A stretch of DNA of 64,000 nucleotides, from NCBI GenBank assembly GCA_033063855.1, contig CP093831.1, forward strand, positions 4,030,001 through 4,094,000, read 5' to 3'. This DNA comes from Smittia aterrima. Lineage: Eukaryota; Arthropoda; Insecta; Diptera; Chironomidae. Every line of letters starts with the position of its first letter. Within the stretch, counting starts at the first letter, position 1. The notes under the pieces were generated by a model. The model was not told the origin of the DNA. It did no database searches and was given only the letters and a program-made list of their open reading frames with translations. The position numbers and the translations under genes are program-made. Shown one piece after another: positions 31,413-45,008 of this stretch.

Positions 31413-34400
31413 ATGGCCGATGGAATTGAAGTTGAACGAATGGTCGAATCACGACCGAAGAAGGTGAGAATACTTAATGACCAAAAACTTCTCTCGAACT
31501 GCAATAAACTTTTGGTGTGTGGGCTCAAGAAATTCGAGCATTTGATTTTCTTTTTCGCAACTCAGGCGAGAGCGCCGAACAGTTTTAATTGTTCTCGCCT
31601 TTTATGGCTGTAAAACAACGCACCATAAATGACTTCATGTTTATCAGACTCTATGGAATTGTTTAACTACAATGTAATCGAAATAATAAAAAAAAAGTTT
31701 ATTGACAATCGACGTGCGCTTGAATGTGAAGCGAAGGAAATCATTTCATAAAAATTACGAGCCACGTTCTAACTCACGTTGATGAATGATGACATGACGC
31801 GATTCTCTACAATTATTACACGAACCATAAGAACCGCAGCGCAAAACTGTTCCGTTAAGCTTGAAATTGAAACTTTTTTTGTTGAAATAATGAGAGGAGA
31901 TGGAAAGAATCGATCAGTGTCAATGAGTTAAGCGAAGATCATAACTGTTTCAAAATCATAAAGACGGGAATCTTCCTCAGTGAAATCTCAGAAATTTCGA
32001 TGCTATTGTTTCAGAGCATGCGTTTAATTTTCGAATGAAATCGCTTAAAATTGTTGGTTGACGAGAATCGTTGAGGAAACTTAATGAACTTGGCCTTTTT
32101 TTTGCATTTCTTTGGGTGTCTCGAGTCTCGCTCTCGATTTGCCGGCTCAATCGGAATGTTCGGCAAAGATATTCATTTCGGTGTGTGATGCTGACTTTAT
32201 TTTGTCTTCTTGTTGCGCCTCGAAACGATTTTCTCTTTGTTCATAACTCCAGCGTCTTAAAGCTATAAAAAGAAAAGGCAATGAACGTGCACATGGCATG
32301 AATCTTTCTGCTCATATATGAATAAATTCTCTCTCTCGCTAGCTCTTCTCGTCCGCAACTTCCCCCAAATATAATTTTCGATTATGTTTCGGTGTGTTCG
32401 TTAATTAGTTTCTTCGGCCTCAAAATTCTGCTTAGCACTTTTAGGTGTTCTGTCGTCTGAGTCGACGAACGACTGCGAACTCAATAATCAAACTCGGTTG
32501 CTTTCAACAATTAGTTATGACAGTGCGGCACGAGTCTAACAGCAATCATTCCAGCTATCTCTCTTGATTCATTTCTATTTATGTTTCCACTTAACGTAAG
32601 AACATATTGAGTTTCCTAAGATATAAAGCAACAACGATTGTTAATCTTCAAACTGACTGTGCACAGAGATAGATTCAATCACCGGCTGCGGAAATTTCTC
32701 TAACTGGATCTTGACTCTTCTTACGGGATTGATAAATTGGTGCTGCTGCCACAAGCTTCGAGTTATTTACACGAAAACGAATTACGGTCATTTGACTGGT
32801 TGTAATTAATTAGGGCACTCGACGCGGCATTGAGCGAAATCGTCCGAACAAAAATTATGATTCACAGCGTGGTAAGCGAATCTTATCAATTCTCTTTAAA
32901 AGCAAACGATGTTGGAGAATCTATGATTAATAGTTAATTCAGCGATGAATCATGCAATGAACATTAGTCTTTGTTAGCAATGTCGTGTTGACACATGTTC
33001 GTTTCTTCCACGACGACTTGAAAAAAAAATGCGAGAAAAATATCCTCTTAGGGCGATTCGTACTTGAGAGGACGAGGAGAGGAAGTTATGGGAAACATTT
33101 ATGAATCATCGCGGCTCTATGTCAAGTCACTCTCACTTATCATCAAGTTGACTCAAAGTCGTCTGGGAAAATCGAAAGTACGAGGAAATGCGAGACTAAG
33201 CATCTGTTAAAAATAAATTTGTTTAATTTGGCATGAGTCCGGACGCTTGTCAGAGCTCTGGAGCGTATTTAATTAACATTCGTTGCGTTCTCAATTAACT
33301 TGAGACGTTTTGTTTTGTCTGGAGTCATAAAAAGAAGTTTAATGCGATAAAATTATTCCATTCACATAGGAATTCGCGTCACGTTTGTTGATTCAGTAAT
33401 GCTGAACAAACTTTGGTCTTTACAATGACGAGAGAAAGTTTAAGATGCGGAGCTTGCTTGAGATCAGTTTTATTGAATTATTTTCATCGAATAACATTCA
33501 AAACAATTAGCAATCGTTAAATTTCATTTGACTTTAATGGAAGATATAAATATCAAGTGCAAACGTCAAGATCATTAGATATTTAGTAAATGATACAGTT
33601 CAGTTGATGGTTCACGATTATTTTTACGAGCAGTTTGATGCGAACATAAATTTCGTGACGAAAGTTTCAAAACAAATCAAATCACGTAAACTCAATTGTC
33701 ATGTTTCAATTGAAAGCAAATAAAAGAAAGAAATCTCTCGATTTCCCTCAACCGATTGAAAACAGCTGATCGCCCATGACAGAAGCTTTCATGCTCAATG
33801 AACTCACATGAACTAACTTCAATCCACCCGTAAACATTTTTCAGTTTTGTTTGAAATGTTCAAATCAATCACAATTATTTTTAATTATTACGGCAAATAC
33901 GTGTTAGGAGGAATGAGCTTCGGATATGTGCACGCAATCAATTAATTTTTGATCGAAAAATATCTGCCCCGTCATATCATTAATTATTTTCATAACTGAT
34001 TGAGTTAGTTGTCAGTAATTTTCCATGGTTTCTCATATGTTTTCTCTATTAACGAGCGTTGAAAGCTCTTTCATGACAAACGTCAACGATGAGATTCATT
34101 CGATTTATTGCTATCTAAGATGATCTTTACGGTTTTGGTTGCTGAGATGATTTTCAGGTTTTCACTTAACGCTAAATAACTTCTTTTCAATTCCAACTTT
34201 AAGTTGCCACAATAATTTCATATTCAACATCAATAAATATCTTCAAAGGAATCGTCGACTTTAATGTTTCAGGAAATTTGATTATGATACGAAACAACAA
34301 TTTCGCTGGTTTCATGGCACAGAGGATTCATTGAAACAATTTGCATGTTGTTTTAACATTAAACACTTAATTGGAAAATAAATTCGAAAATTGTATCAAC

Positions 34401-37400
34401 ATGAAATTCAATTTAGGTTCATTTTATGACATCAAATGCAAAGCTTTTGCTCTCAGCTTGTTGTAAGGACAAATGTTCAGTGCAATTACGAGAGTCTTTA
34501 AATTTAGAATTTAATCTTTTTGTTAAATTAATTTTATGGAGTGTTCTTAGAAGCTCTTTCCTTTTCCATCGTTCAAACGCGACTTTCGACGACGGCTATC
34601 TCGACGATTACGTTCTCTTTGGTGTCTCACGCCATATTCATTAGCACACAGATCATCGGGAGAGCTTTCCACCTTTTTTAAGACGATGCGAAATGTAAAG
34701 GAATGCTTGGGAGATGCGGACAGCGCTCGCCTTGGTGACGGTCCTTCGAATTCACTGCCACTCGAAGTATCTGTTGCGCTTAGCAACTGATTCGTGGTAT
34801 TGACAGGCGTGCGATGGGGAGAATCATTTCGCGGTTCAAATATCGAAGCGCAGCGCTTATCAGTGCAAAGAAAAGTCTTATCATGCGAATATTTTCGAGG
34901 AAGAGGGTAATGATGTTTTGATAAGTCGGCGAACGGGTTTTTCGAATCAAAGTGCTGCGGAGTGTGTGAATGCGAATGTGGAATGGGCCGATCGTAATTA
35001 GACGATGAGTCGTAACTGTCACGTGAGCTATAGTTGGATGACGTTTGATTCGATAAAATTGGACTTTTTGTTCGATTGTATGATGACGGTGGATGGTGAT
35101 GGTGTTGATGAGCGGCTTTCATTCCAATTGGAAAACACTCGTGAGTCTTGTTAGCTATTGATGTTGACGCAAATGCGTTTTTGAGAGATGTCTCGCTTTT
35201 GTAATTGTCGGTTAAATCGAAATGGGTTTCCAATGATGATTTTCGGTCGACTGGTGTCGCATTACGTTGAAATGTCTCCACATCGACTATTTCAATAGCA
35301 GATTTTGCTAAATCGATATTTGAAGCGTGCACGGCATCTTCCTTAACGACTTGTAATGTTGGCTGTGGCGTTTGAGAGTCTGACATGTGAGACTCGACAA
35401 GTTCAAAACTTGAAGTTTGATCGTCATAACTTGTTGATTGATAGCGAGAAATGTCAAAGCTCGTGTCCATTGATGAATGACGGTCTTCGAAACTTGATTC
35501 CCGATGCTGATGTGATTCAAACACTTCGAAACTTTCACCGCCACTTGGAATGTCGTGATCAGTATCGCTTAAGCTTCGAAAATTCTCCAAAAAAGGCGAT
35601 CTGGGAGGGTCGAATGAAGCTCTGCGAGACGGCGGTTCAATCTCGAAGGTTGGACATTGAATTGACATTTTCTGAATCATTAAACCTTCATCGTCTTTCT
35701 TCTGAATACGCTTGAACTCTTCAATGTTCTCATAAATTGGCTCCTTGTTCTCAAACAATGTCTCGATAGATCGCTTTAGCTCCTCGTACAGACTGCGTGG
35801 TTTATCCAATTCATTCTTCGATGATGATGCACCATCGTTAATTCCGTCTTGATTCGGACTTTCTTCCTCCACAATCTGCTCGTGCTTCTTGTGAGTTTGT
35901 CCTACTTTCTCAAAGTGAACAGCATCGGGCTCGAAGCTGTTGTCACCCGAACCACTTACAGTGCATTGGTAAATTGATTTCGCTCCATACAAATCAAGTT
36001 TTCCTCCGTCACTACTCTCCATATCACTCATATCATCTCCGCTTGACTTTTTCTCCTTTGTTTTAGATTCCGTTGCTCGTCGTAATCTCAAAGACATTCG
36101 CGTCCCAACATTCTTAATTTTCGTCGAAATTTTTGGCTCATATGACATTTGCTTTGTGACTGCGTTTCGTCCCGCACGACTCGATGTGTTGGGAGTGCTT
36201 GAGAATGTGCTTTGACGAACAAGCGGAGCGTTTGACTCTGTGTCAGACTTTGAGAAAGCTGCTGCAAAGCGACTCGTTCGAGGTGACGACTTCTTTGAAG
36301 GTTTTCGTACAAACGCAAGAATTTCTCGCATGACACTCGTCTTCTCTTTCTTTTCCGGGGTCGCCTTCTCTGATTTCTCAGAAACGTCGTCTCTTGCTGG
36401 CGAGAGATCTTTTGGTGTGTAAGCTTTCGCTGGCGATCCCTTTCCCGACTCCATTGACTTTGGCGAGAGACCGCAAGTTTCTGAAGGATTGGAAATTGTT
36501 ATCGGTGGGATGTGAAGTTGGTTAATTGGACTTCGCCTCGGCTCCATATAAAATCCACTAATGCCTAAGGTTTGAGTTCCAACGGGGCTTTTAAGTATAA
36601 GCATTGATGACGAAGGACTTTTCTGACGTTCGTTCCAACACTGAATTGCCATTTCCTTAGCTGGGCTTCGTCTGTCAGTTGGAGTAGTTGACATTCCAAA
36701 GCTCTGCGAAAAGCCAAGCGTTGGACTTAATTTGCCAGTTGGACTTCGTACAGTCGGACTCTTTCTATCATCTTGAAATGGCAGTTCATGTGACAAAAAG
36801 TTGGGACTTCGCCTTCCATCCTGCGGCATCATTGGACTTCTGCGCCCTGATAACGACTGGCTCATGCTATTTTTACGACGATGAGATGCTCTTACAGTTC
36901 CTTGCCGTGACAATGGGCTTCTTTGCGATTGTGTAGATGGCGATGGACTTTTGTTGCTTTCGTAAATGGAACTTCCGGGACTTCGTTGACCAAGTGAGTT
37001 TCGTTTTGATTTATGATTGGGATCTAAACTCCACTGGCCAAGACTCGCAGGGCTTCTACGTTCTGATGGTGATCTGCGGTGAGTGCTGCGGAAACTTTGT
37101 GATTTTGCTTTTCGTATTTTGGGGAGAGAAATGTGATCAGGATTGTTGGGGTCGTTCAACCTTGAGTGAAATGGGAGGAATAAATTGATTTTTATAAATA
37201 ATCAAGAAGCTAAAAATAGATTCTGCTTACCTATGTTATTTATTTCCACTGTGAACTTCCCCGCTGCTGCCACTGGAGCTTAACGTTGTATTCGATCCAA
37301 ACGGATCTAGAGACGACTGAACACTCATTGAGCGTCCTTGTGAATGTCGAGCTCTTCTCACACGAGTTGAGTTTGGTGACAGTTTACCCGGATCAACTGA

Positions 37401-40400
37401 CGCAGGATCGGCTTGATATGCCAGAGCATTCATGATGATTGCATATGGGACCAAACCAAGAGGATGAACCTCACGCATTAAAACATTTGCTGGGATTTTG
37501 TGGAACTGAATATATTCTAAGAAGTTGCCAATCACTTCCTTGAGCGGTGTCTGAAAATAAAGGTTTTCAATACTTTTCGACAGAAGAAATTTTGACTGAA
37601 GGCTTTACCGGATCACTACTCCCGATATCGCAATATTTCCGACTCCACATCAATGCCGCTTGGAATTTTGTAAACTCGTCTGCTTGCAACTCATCCCTCG
37701 CTAAAATTAACCGCACGACATGTTGTGGCAGCAATGTAAACGACCCCAAATTCAGAACCTCATTCCCATGTTCGTCGACAAACTCTAAAACCTTCTGAAC
37801 AAGCGACTTTGTACACTTATATTGGATGTAGCGTTCAGCTGAGCTTACTAGAAACGACAACGATAAAGACAAAAGAAAAATTAACCATAAGCCAAATTGT
37901 TTTCGCCGGTGATTGAACTCACACAAAGCACAAACAGTATCCACATTAATGCAAGCTTGAACGAAACCCGAACAAGCTCTTCGAAGTTCTTCTAATCCAT
38001 AATAATCGCTTGCGTTCATCACACCGAGCAATGTTCGCGGTTGCAAGCAGACCTGCCCTGTATGAATGTATTCAATGAGTTGGCGAAATACGTCAGGTTC
38101 GAACTCTTCAATTATCAATGTTTGATGCTGTTGTCCGGTGGGCTGTGCAATGAAACGTGTAGAGAAGAGAAGAAGTTTATGAATTAAACATTCATGATGA
38201 CCTACATATAAAGAACGTGAATCGGAAGACGAACGATTGAAAAGGTTAGACAAGAGGAGCGGCGCGGAGTCTCTTTATGACCAGAAGCTTCCTGATCGAA
38301 GGTAAACCGCCAGTTAAAGTCGAAAACACTTGACCGAGACTTTATTTAAAAAGGGTCGCTCAATTAAATTAACTCGAGACGCTGAATCCAGAAAAGCGTA
38401 TAAACTTCAAGGCTCTTAATTAGATTTACAACCCTCGCAATTCCTCTCAAGTTATTAAGTGGAAAAATGGGAAAATTGCGGAGAAAAATAAAATTAATAT
38501 GACAATGGAGCTTTTCTGTGATACTGCACGCTTCACATTCTGTACTCAAGGACTCGTCTCTAGCCACAAAGAAAAAGGCGCAGAAGAATTCAATTACAAT
38601 ACTCCAAGATAAATTTCACAGCAATTTTCTTATATTTACCTCGGCAATCGAAGCAAGTTGCTGGGTAAAGCCACTTCGCTGGATAAAAGGCAACAATAAC
38701 AATAAACAATGAAAGGGAAAAAGCTTAGAGCCAGTTGCTTTGTTTTGTATGAAAGGATATGAATGCATTTGTTCAGAGAGGAACTCAAGCTTATAGGTAA
38801 ATTGTCTGTTTCCGATTGCTGTAGGGCAACTTTAAGCTTCGTTGGAATTTCCAATGTTTTTCTTTTGACGTAATTTCAAGCAGAAAAAGTTTACTCAATT
38901 GGAAACAAGAGAAACTTAAATGTTGGATTTATGAAGCTCAAACAAACTAAACCCTTGCGAAATGAAAAGAGAAAGTAAATATAAATATTGTGTAGGAGGT
39001 GAAAGGGAATGGGTTGGGTCACGAGGATATTTTATTTATACGTTTATGTGTCGCTTCGACCTGGGACTTTTTTCTCAATCGATTTTCCTCGATTTACCTG
39101 TTGTGCTGCTGCATTTTGCAGATTAAGCAACGGTTCACTGCTTCGTTTCAAAAACAGTCGAAGCTTGTTTGTCTCCTTCTGCCCGGGTTCCTTCTCCTTT
39201 TTACGTTGCTGTGGTGACGGAGTTTGATAGAGCATTTTTTGAAAGACACGGGAACGTGATGCTAATATCGCCTGGAACAGACAGAAATGAGATTTGTGAG
39301 CCTCTTTCGTAATGCGACCCGTGGAGATTTAGCGCTTTCAACATTCTCTTGATATGGCTTGAAGACGACAAAACGCCTCGTTAGAGAAATGACAAAGGAC
39401 GTCATGTCGTCTTTACTTACTTTCACCGCACAAACTGGTTCTCTCGTCTCGCCAACCAGAAACGTAACATCACACAATTCCGGCATACTCGCGAGAAACT
39501 TTAAATCTTCAGCAAGTCCTGATTTGTTCTCGAAAATTGATAAATCCGGTTCATCGGCAGCCATTGGCCCCTCGCTTGTCAGCACTTCAGGCATCCTTGT
39601 AAATCTGTTTGAGAAGATAAACAAAACGATTTGTGTGAATGAAAGTCATTAATAGCAGGTTGATATAAGAAGCATCCTGTAATCACCGAGTCGTTTGTTT
39701 GCGTTTACAACATTGACGTTTAACTTCTCTTTTCGAGGGCGTAGAAAAAGTTTTTCTCGAGATGGAAATCGGAAACCACGAAAGGTCTTCGTTCCTCACA
39801 ACATTTTGATATCAGCCTAAGGAAAACCACCCACAATATGAGTTCGCGTATTACCTTTCGCGATTCGTTAGGCGAGAGAGTTTCGTAATTCGTTACAGCA
39901 CGGGCTCTAAGCAATATTCGTGTTTTTTCAAGAGTAATTCAAAATCAATAAAAGAAACGAGCAGCGAGGTTCGGAAATTTGATTATGCTCACTTCAATAA
40001 TTGTTTGTTCCGAATGAACGAGCATCCATCAAATCAAGTCTAAAGTAGAATGGGGAAATATCTTCATGGTCTACTCCCACACTTTCTACTGTTCGTCTAT
40101 TGCTCTCTCGACAGGTTTTATTTTCGCATTTTCCATAGGGATGAGAAGCTATGAATTTTCATTCTCAATTGGCATCCTTATCAAAGTTACTTATTCATCA
40201 ACTCCCCTCGATTCGCCTACCGTTCGTTCATTCATTAATGAAATTACGAGAGGAAAATATGAGATACTTTTTATGAATTCCCTTCATCAATCGATAAAAT
40301 TTCATTGAGCGTTGGCGGAGGGAAATTATGGGAAATGAAGTTACAGCGCCTTCCGTCGACGGATCAATCGCATCTCATTCAGCATGAAAGTGCATTTAAA

Positions 40401-42379
40401 TCGGATTATTTGTCGCTACGAAGGCAACACAACAAGCTTTCACAATAAGTTGATTAAGAGCTTTGAGAAAAATAATCCTTAAAAGCTTTTATCATTGAAT
40501 GTTTGCTTTGTTCGATAGGAATTATTTTCTTTCGTCTTAAATTTATCAACAAATGCAACGAACAGGGCAAATCGATTGATTTCGTTCGCATTGGAATTTC
40601 AAAATATAATCCTCTAAGGGGCTTCTCATTGTGATTTGTCTGCCAAGCGTACGAGCTTTTCTGTTATCTTTCATTCCCAATTGCTCGACAATAATAATTT
40701 CCTCGCCTTTCGTTTTTCCGCAAACGAGTGAGAAGGAATGTTGGGGAAGTGAGGAGAGAAGCCGCAAGACAACACAAATTCTTCTCATTCCTCCTCGCTC
40801 TACTTGTGGTTGAAATTGAAGTATTTTTCTCTCATGCTTGGCTTTACCTGTTGAGCTTCCGTGCTTAGTTTTCTTAGAACTTTCCGACTTCGACGTTTAT
40901 TTTGAACCAAGTGCGGTCTAAATGATTTTAAAGAGCGATAGTCAAGGAGTTTTAAATCTGATTTGAGTTCTCTTTCACTTTTGTGCTTTCACGTTAAAAA
41001 AAACGAACTTGACTAAAAGCTTTCAAAAGCGAGAAAGATGTAATCTTCACCCCCCAAGCGTCTCCTCCTTCTTTCCGCCTCTCAAAAATGTGTCAAAAAG
41101 ATTTTCCTGGGCGTATAAATCAAGTAAAGACGAAGAAAATGAGAAAGTTTATTACATTTGATGAAGGATTCTTGCTGAATCGGCGACGTTAGAAGAATTC
41201 TTGAAAATTAATGGTTCGCTGAGATTTCCACAAACTTTTATCCTGCTGAGAACACTCGCGTTGAAAGTTTAATCTTAACTTGTTGATTGAAATTTATTTG
41301 CTTTTAAACTTTGAAACGAAACCGCTACGAGGCACTTTAACTTGAACTTTCTCTTGGGTTTCCTTTTTTTTTCACTCTCACAAAAAAGTTTTTGTATCCA
41401 TGATTCAAAAACTCCTTCTCACATTTAGAAATGGCGATGATATCTTTTAAAGTCCTCTCAATACGAATAACAAAGCTAAGACTCTTGTCTAACAACTAAA
41501 ATTCAGCTCTAATAAAAAGCGACTTTAGTTTCTATCGTCCAAACCGTTTTCAATTCACTTTGCCTGTCTTTGCAAAATTAGGGAAGAAAAAATTTATAAA
41601 CGCAAAAACGAAGCGTCTCTACTGACTTCTAAAACACAAGTGACGAGATGAGAAGATTCGCAGAGCTTCGGAAGGTAGATGGAGAGAGTGAAGAAATGCG
41701 TTGGAAAATTCCTCTCTTGTATCTCACGGAAATGCCATGTGTCTCGATGTAAACAGAGAAAATTTTCATTGTGATTTTCCAGGACGAAATCAATTTTCTG
41801 AACGACGGTTTCAATTTTTCTTTACAGATGCCTATGGCGACATCAATGGACAAAGAAGTTATCAGAGAAGCTTATGAGGATGTTCGAAGCAACTTGACAG
41901 GTGACACTTTCAGTTTACAAAATAAAATACTTTTACGAAAGAACTTTCTTCTGCAGACACTGAATGGGCCATTTTCAAGTTTGAGTCGACCGAAATCATT
42001 TGCGCCGGAAAAGGAAGTGGCTTTGACGAGTTTCAGCAGCAATTCTCTGACAGTGAGAGAGCCTTTGGATACATTCGTATTCAAATGGGCGATGAGATGT
42101 CAAAGAGAAGTAAATTCTTGTTTGTCACGTGGATTGGACCTGAAGTTGGCGTGATGCAACGTGCAAAGATGTCAACTGACAAATCCATCATTAAAGAAAT
42201 AATCAGCGTAAGAAAATTAAAAAAAAAGGTTTTTTTATCTTTAACTAAAAAAATACTTTCAGAACTTTGCCGCTGAACTTCAAATCGAGTCTGACGGTGA
42301 AATGGACATTTCTTATTTCAAAGACGTTCTCAATAAAGCCGGCGGAGCAAACTATGGAACCGGAGTTAGAGAGATTTAA
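31413..42379 (+). CDS. Coactosin-like actin-binding protein (ADF-homology domain)
   Basis: Exons 41828-41900, 41957-42207 and 42263-42379 encode the whole ADF-H domain: MDKEVIREAYEDVR, DTEWAIFKF, ERAFGYIRIQMGDEMSKRSK, TWIGPEVGVMQRAKMSTDKS, and the coactosin-type end KAGGANYGTG. It binds F-actin in the cytoplasm. The proposed first exon is 31413-31463 (MADGIEVERMVESRPKK, donor GTGAGA). It joins in phase 0 at a TTTACAG acceptor directly before ATGCCT, giving 163 aa; alternatively translation starts at 41828 (146 aa) from a nearer leader. The intron of about 10.4 kb contains the antisense gprs gene and no other plus-strand gene that I can see. Domain certain, first exon inferred. Confidence 0.8.
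31464..34546. other. Gene-free part of the proposed coactosin intron
   Basis: Three kilobases with only short chance frames, positioned downstream of gprs on the minus strand, so part of it may be the gprs 3' UTR. No repeat family or RNA gene recognised. Confidence 0.4.
34547..39594 (-). CDS. gprs: Serine-enriched BTB/POZ protein (gprs-like)
   Basis: Minus-strand exons 39594-39421, 39271-39098, 38142-37923, 37847-37609, 37550-37285, 37160-34547 (1228 aa). The BTB/POZ fold runs from LAEDLKFLASMPELCDVTFL through EFEPDVFRQLIEYIHTGQV, and is interrupted by an insert with LRLFLKRSSEPLLNLQNAAA. A BACK-like region (SAERYIQYKCTKSLVQKVLE) follows, then a segment with PLKEVIGNFLEYIQFHKIPA, then ~870 disordered residues full of Arg-Ser-Pro sites (RRSP, RKSP). 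That matches the architecture I recall for the Drosophila serine-enriched protein. The SP/RSP density suggests a proline-directed kinase substrate. A weaker alternative donor decides whether the big tail is added. ATG at 39594 is the first in its exon; upstream leader exons are likely. Lies antisense inside the proposed coactosin intron. Confidence 0.85.
39605..41827. other. Upstream region of gprs / 3' part of coactosin intron
   Basis: Presumed to carry the gprs promoter and leader exons on the minus strand. Frames here are short and hydrophobic or low complexity. No gene recognised. Confidence 0.4.
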
Positions 42380-42535
42380 TTAAATACTTTTCATCATCAG
42401 TCACTTCTGCATTTAATGTTTTAAAATCCTTACTTAATGTTTTCTATTTTCCTTTAACAATTGTAACGTGCCAAGTTTTTCTTTCGACCTTTGCTTGGTA
42501 AAAATATTTTGTCAAAAGATGTTAAGTTAGCAACC

Positions 42536-42579
42536 AATAAAAGTTTTTAAGACAAATATTTGAATAAATTTCCTTTATT
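42536..42579. terminator. Facing poly(A) signals of coactosin and Sac1
   Basis: AATAAA at 42536-42541 on the plus strand follows the coactosin stop by ~160 nt. TTTATT at 42574-42579 is AATAAA for Sac1 on the minus strand, ~60 nt past its stop. Confidence 0.55.
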
Positions 42580-42640
42580 TTGCTACCCGAAGCTAATAGA
42601 ACAAGAGGACTGAAGAAATACGAAAAGTAGGATTAATTAT

Positions 42641-44689
42641 TCAAGGCTCCATCTCACGTGGCACTGTCAACAAAATTAATTTCGGCATGTCAACGAAATC
42701 TCTTCCATTACGAAGAATTAGACTTCCTGTTCCAAACACCATCGCGCCCCAAAACATCAGGAACAAAAGCGATTCAGTGTTGTATTCATGCGAGAACAAT
42801 ACAGTTGCACAAAACATCGACATTGCGAACAGCAAAACTGATGGGAACTGTAAAAAAAGTTAATTAAAACCTTGATAAAGCTTAAAAAGTTTAACTCGCT
42901 TACCGTGCCATACTTCCAACCTTTCTGATGGAGACTTAATGGACCTGGTCCTTGACCAGCTGTCAGTTTATAATTGCCTAGGAACAAGTCGATTGCATCC
43001 TGTCTGAAACCGTCATTAAAGTTGTTTTTGTAATATCTAGTCAAAGAGTTTGTTCCGTCTTTGAGCAATCCTTGCTTCGTGCGTTTCCCGGTTCGAGTGA
43101 AATCTGTTTTCAAAGCTCCTGTTCCGGAATATTGAATTGAAATCAGATCAGCATTGTCTGCCCAAACATTTTTGAACAAATCAATCATTCCTCCGTCGAC
43201 TCCATCGAGGGTTTGTCCATTATAGAGAACTCCAAGTTTTGTCAACAGGTTTTGAAGCGATCTCTTTGCAAGCATGCTTTGCACAACATTCGTTCTATCC
43301 AAGCAATCAACACAGTTCGTTCGGAAAACTCCATCTTGGGCTGATACCAACGTTCCTGAACGAAGGTGAAACACTCCAAACTCATCTTGCTCGTGAGCGA
43401 GTCGATCAATTAAAATATTGAGACGATCCCATCTCATTTTTTTGCATTCGGCATGAAAATCAAACGCCTCGTAACGTTCGTTGGGACTTCCAGCTCTGCT
43501 GACGGTCTGAGCGAAAGCTTTTTCTAATTCGTCTTCAGCTCCACGATGATCAATCAAATTGACAAGAACTTGCTTTCCGTAATGCATCACCAAGCTATCC
43601 ATGTGAAGTTGATATGGTGGGAGATGATCACGAGTCTTGTCTATTCTAGGACGCGGCTTAAGACGAAGGTTTGGCGTTTGATACCAAAAGATCGGAATAC
43701 TTCCGCGAATCTGAACGAAAGAAACTTTCTCTCCATTATATTCGACAATTTGTTCCGTCTCCACAAAATTCGAAACATTCCCTTGGTTATCGATGCCACG
43801 GCAGAAAAGTCTTGTTCCAGCACGTTTAGTCGAACGTCTGGAAATGAGTATCCATGAGAAGTAATGTCCATTGATGCTCACTTGATTAATTGAAATAACT
43901 AAAATCAAAAGAAATCAATTAGAGTTCAGTTTAAACGAGTAAATAATTTTAATACTTACATCCCATTAATAATGGAAGACAATACCTTCTGAGCTCTGGC
44001 TTCTGAAAGCTACTCAACATGTTTCCATTCCAAACGAATCTTGAGTCAGCACGCTCAAGAAGACTTAACTTCAGAAATTCCGGGGACATGGAATGAAGTC
44101 TTTGAAGAGTGTGAGTAATGTCATAGGAGTAGCTAAAGTAAAGATAAGGCGTGTCGAGAATGGAGCGAATCATTGCTAAGTAGGACTCATTTTCCTGTTT
44201 CTGACTTTCGCTCAAATGCAGAACGGAAGGAATGTATGGAATGATGTCGATTCCAGCCAAGCGCCAAATAACTTGATTGTTGATAAATCCAACAGCAACC
44301 CGATGAGTTGCGATCACCAAATGATTGCCAGATGTCAAAGTTAGAGCTCCCAAAATACCACAAATCTTCCGAACATTGTACGAAGTTGGAATTTGATTTG
44401 TTTTGACTGTAAATCAATAAATTAACCTGATGTTTGAACTCTTTTTTGATGATGTCACTGGACAAACACCGAAAATATTTTTAGGAAAATTACCTTGGAC
44501 ATTGTACTCTTGAGTGATCCGATCAATCACAAATACTTCGCTTTTGCCATTCGGCTCGATGTAAAACTTTTCGGTTGTGATGTGTCTGGGAAAGTTGGAA
44601 AATTATTTTTCTTTATCGATTATCGAGATGGAGCTCTGATTGTTGAATTAAATTGAAACTTACAAATTCATGTCATCGTGAACGTCCAT
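42641..44689 (-). CDS. Sac1: Phosphatidylinositol-3-/4-phosphate phosphatase SAC1
   Basis: ER/Golgi membrane phosphatase that hydrolyses PI4P (and PI3P). Exons: 44689-44664, 44585-44494, 44406-43960, 43898-42904, 42847-42641 (588 aa, essentially the same length as human SAC1). The SacN motifs LLERADSRFVWNG and SINGHYFSWILISRRS are present, as is the catalytic CX5RT loop CVDCLDRTN. AGTGALKTDFTRTGKRT and RYYKNNFNDGFRQDAIDLFLGNY are also present. Two C-terminal hydrophobic helices (PSVLLFAMSMFCATVLF and SLLFLMFWGAMVFGTGSLIL) anchor the protein. The tail ends VPREMEP and lacks the KxKxx-type COPI signal seen in mammals. Sac1 and mRpS29 are divergent with 319 bp between start codons. Confidence 0.97.
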
Positions 44690-45008
44690 AATTCTAAGTA
44701 TAGAGCTTATTTAGATTAATTAAAACTCGGAATCATTAATGAAAATTTTCTTGACAGTTTTTGCTTCTTCGTTGAACTGACTTCGTTTGCCCCGCAAGAG
44801 AAGCAAAGTTTTGTTGTTTTGAAGTTTTCGCTTCTTGGAAAATAATTCCGAAATTTTCTAAAATATCCTGATATAGGAGCTTCATAACTCACTCATTCTC
44901 TCATTATCGTCGAAAGATAAAGAAATATTATAAAAGTAATTAATTGTTTAAAGAAATTAAGTGTTCCTTATATCAGAATCTTCTTTTATTCGAATTAGGT
45001 TGTGAAAA
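44690..45008. promoter_or_regulatory. Probable bidirectional promoter, Sac1 / mRpS29
   Basis: 319 bp lie between two divergent start codons, with no TATA box in canonical position for either gene. It fits a shared housekeeping promoter. Confidence 0.5.

Noticed and set aside
34426..37188. Several plus-strand frames opposite gprs (up to 119 codons)
   Set aside because: Antisense shadows of the Ser/Pro-rich exon, whose codon bias keeps the opposite strand open.
40066..40308. Plus-strand 80-codon hydrophobic frame
   Set aside because: Falls in the gprs upstream region, composition follows TTC/TTT-rich DNA, no start context or relatives.
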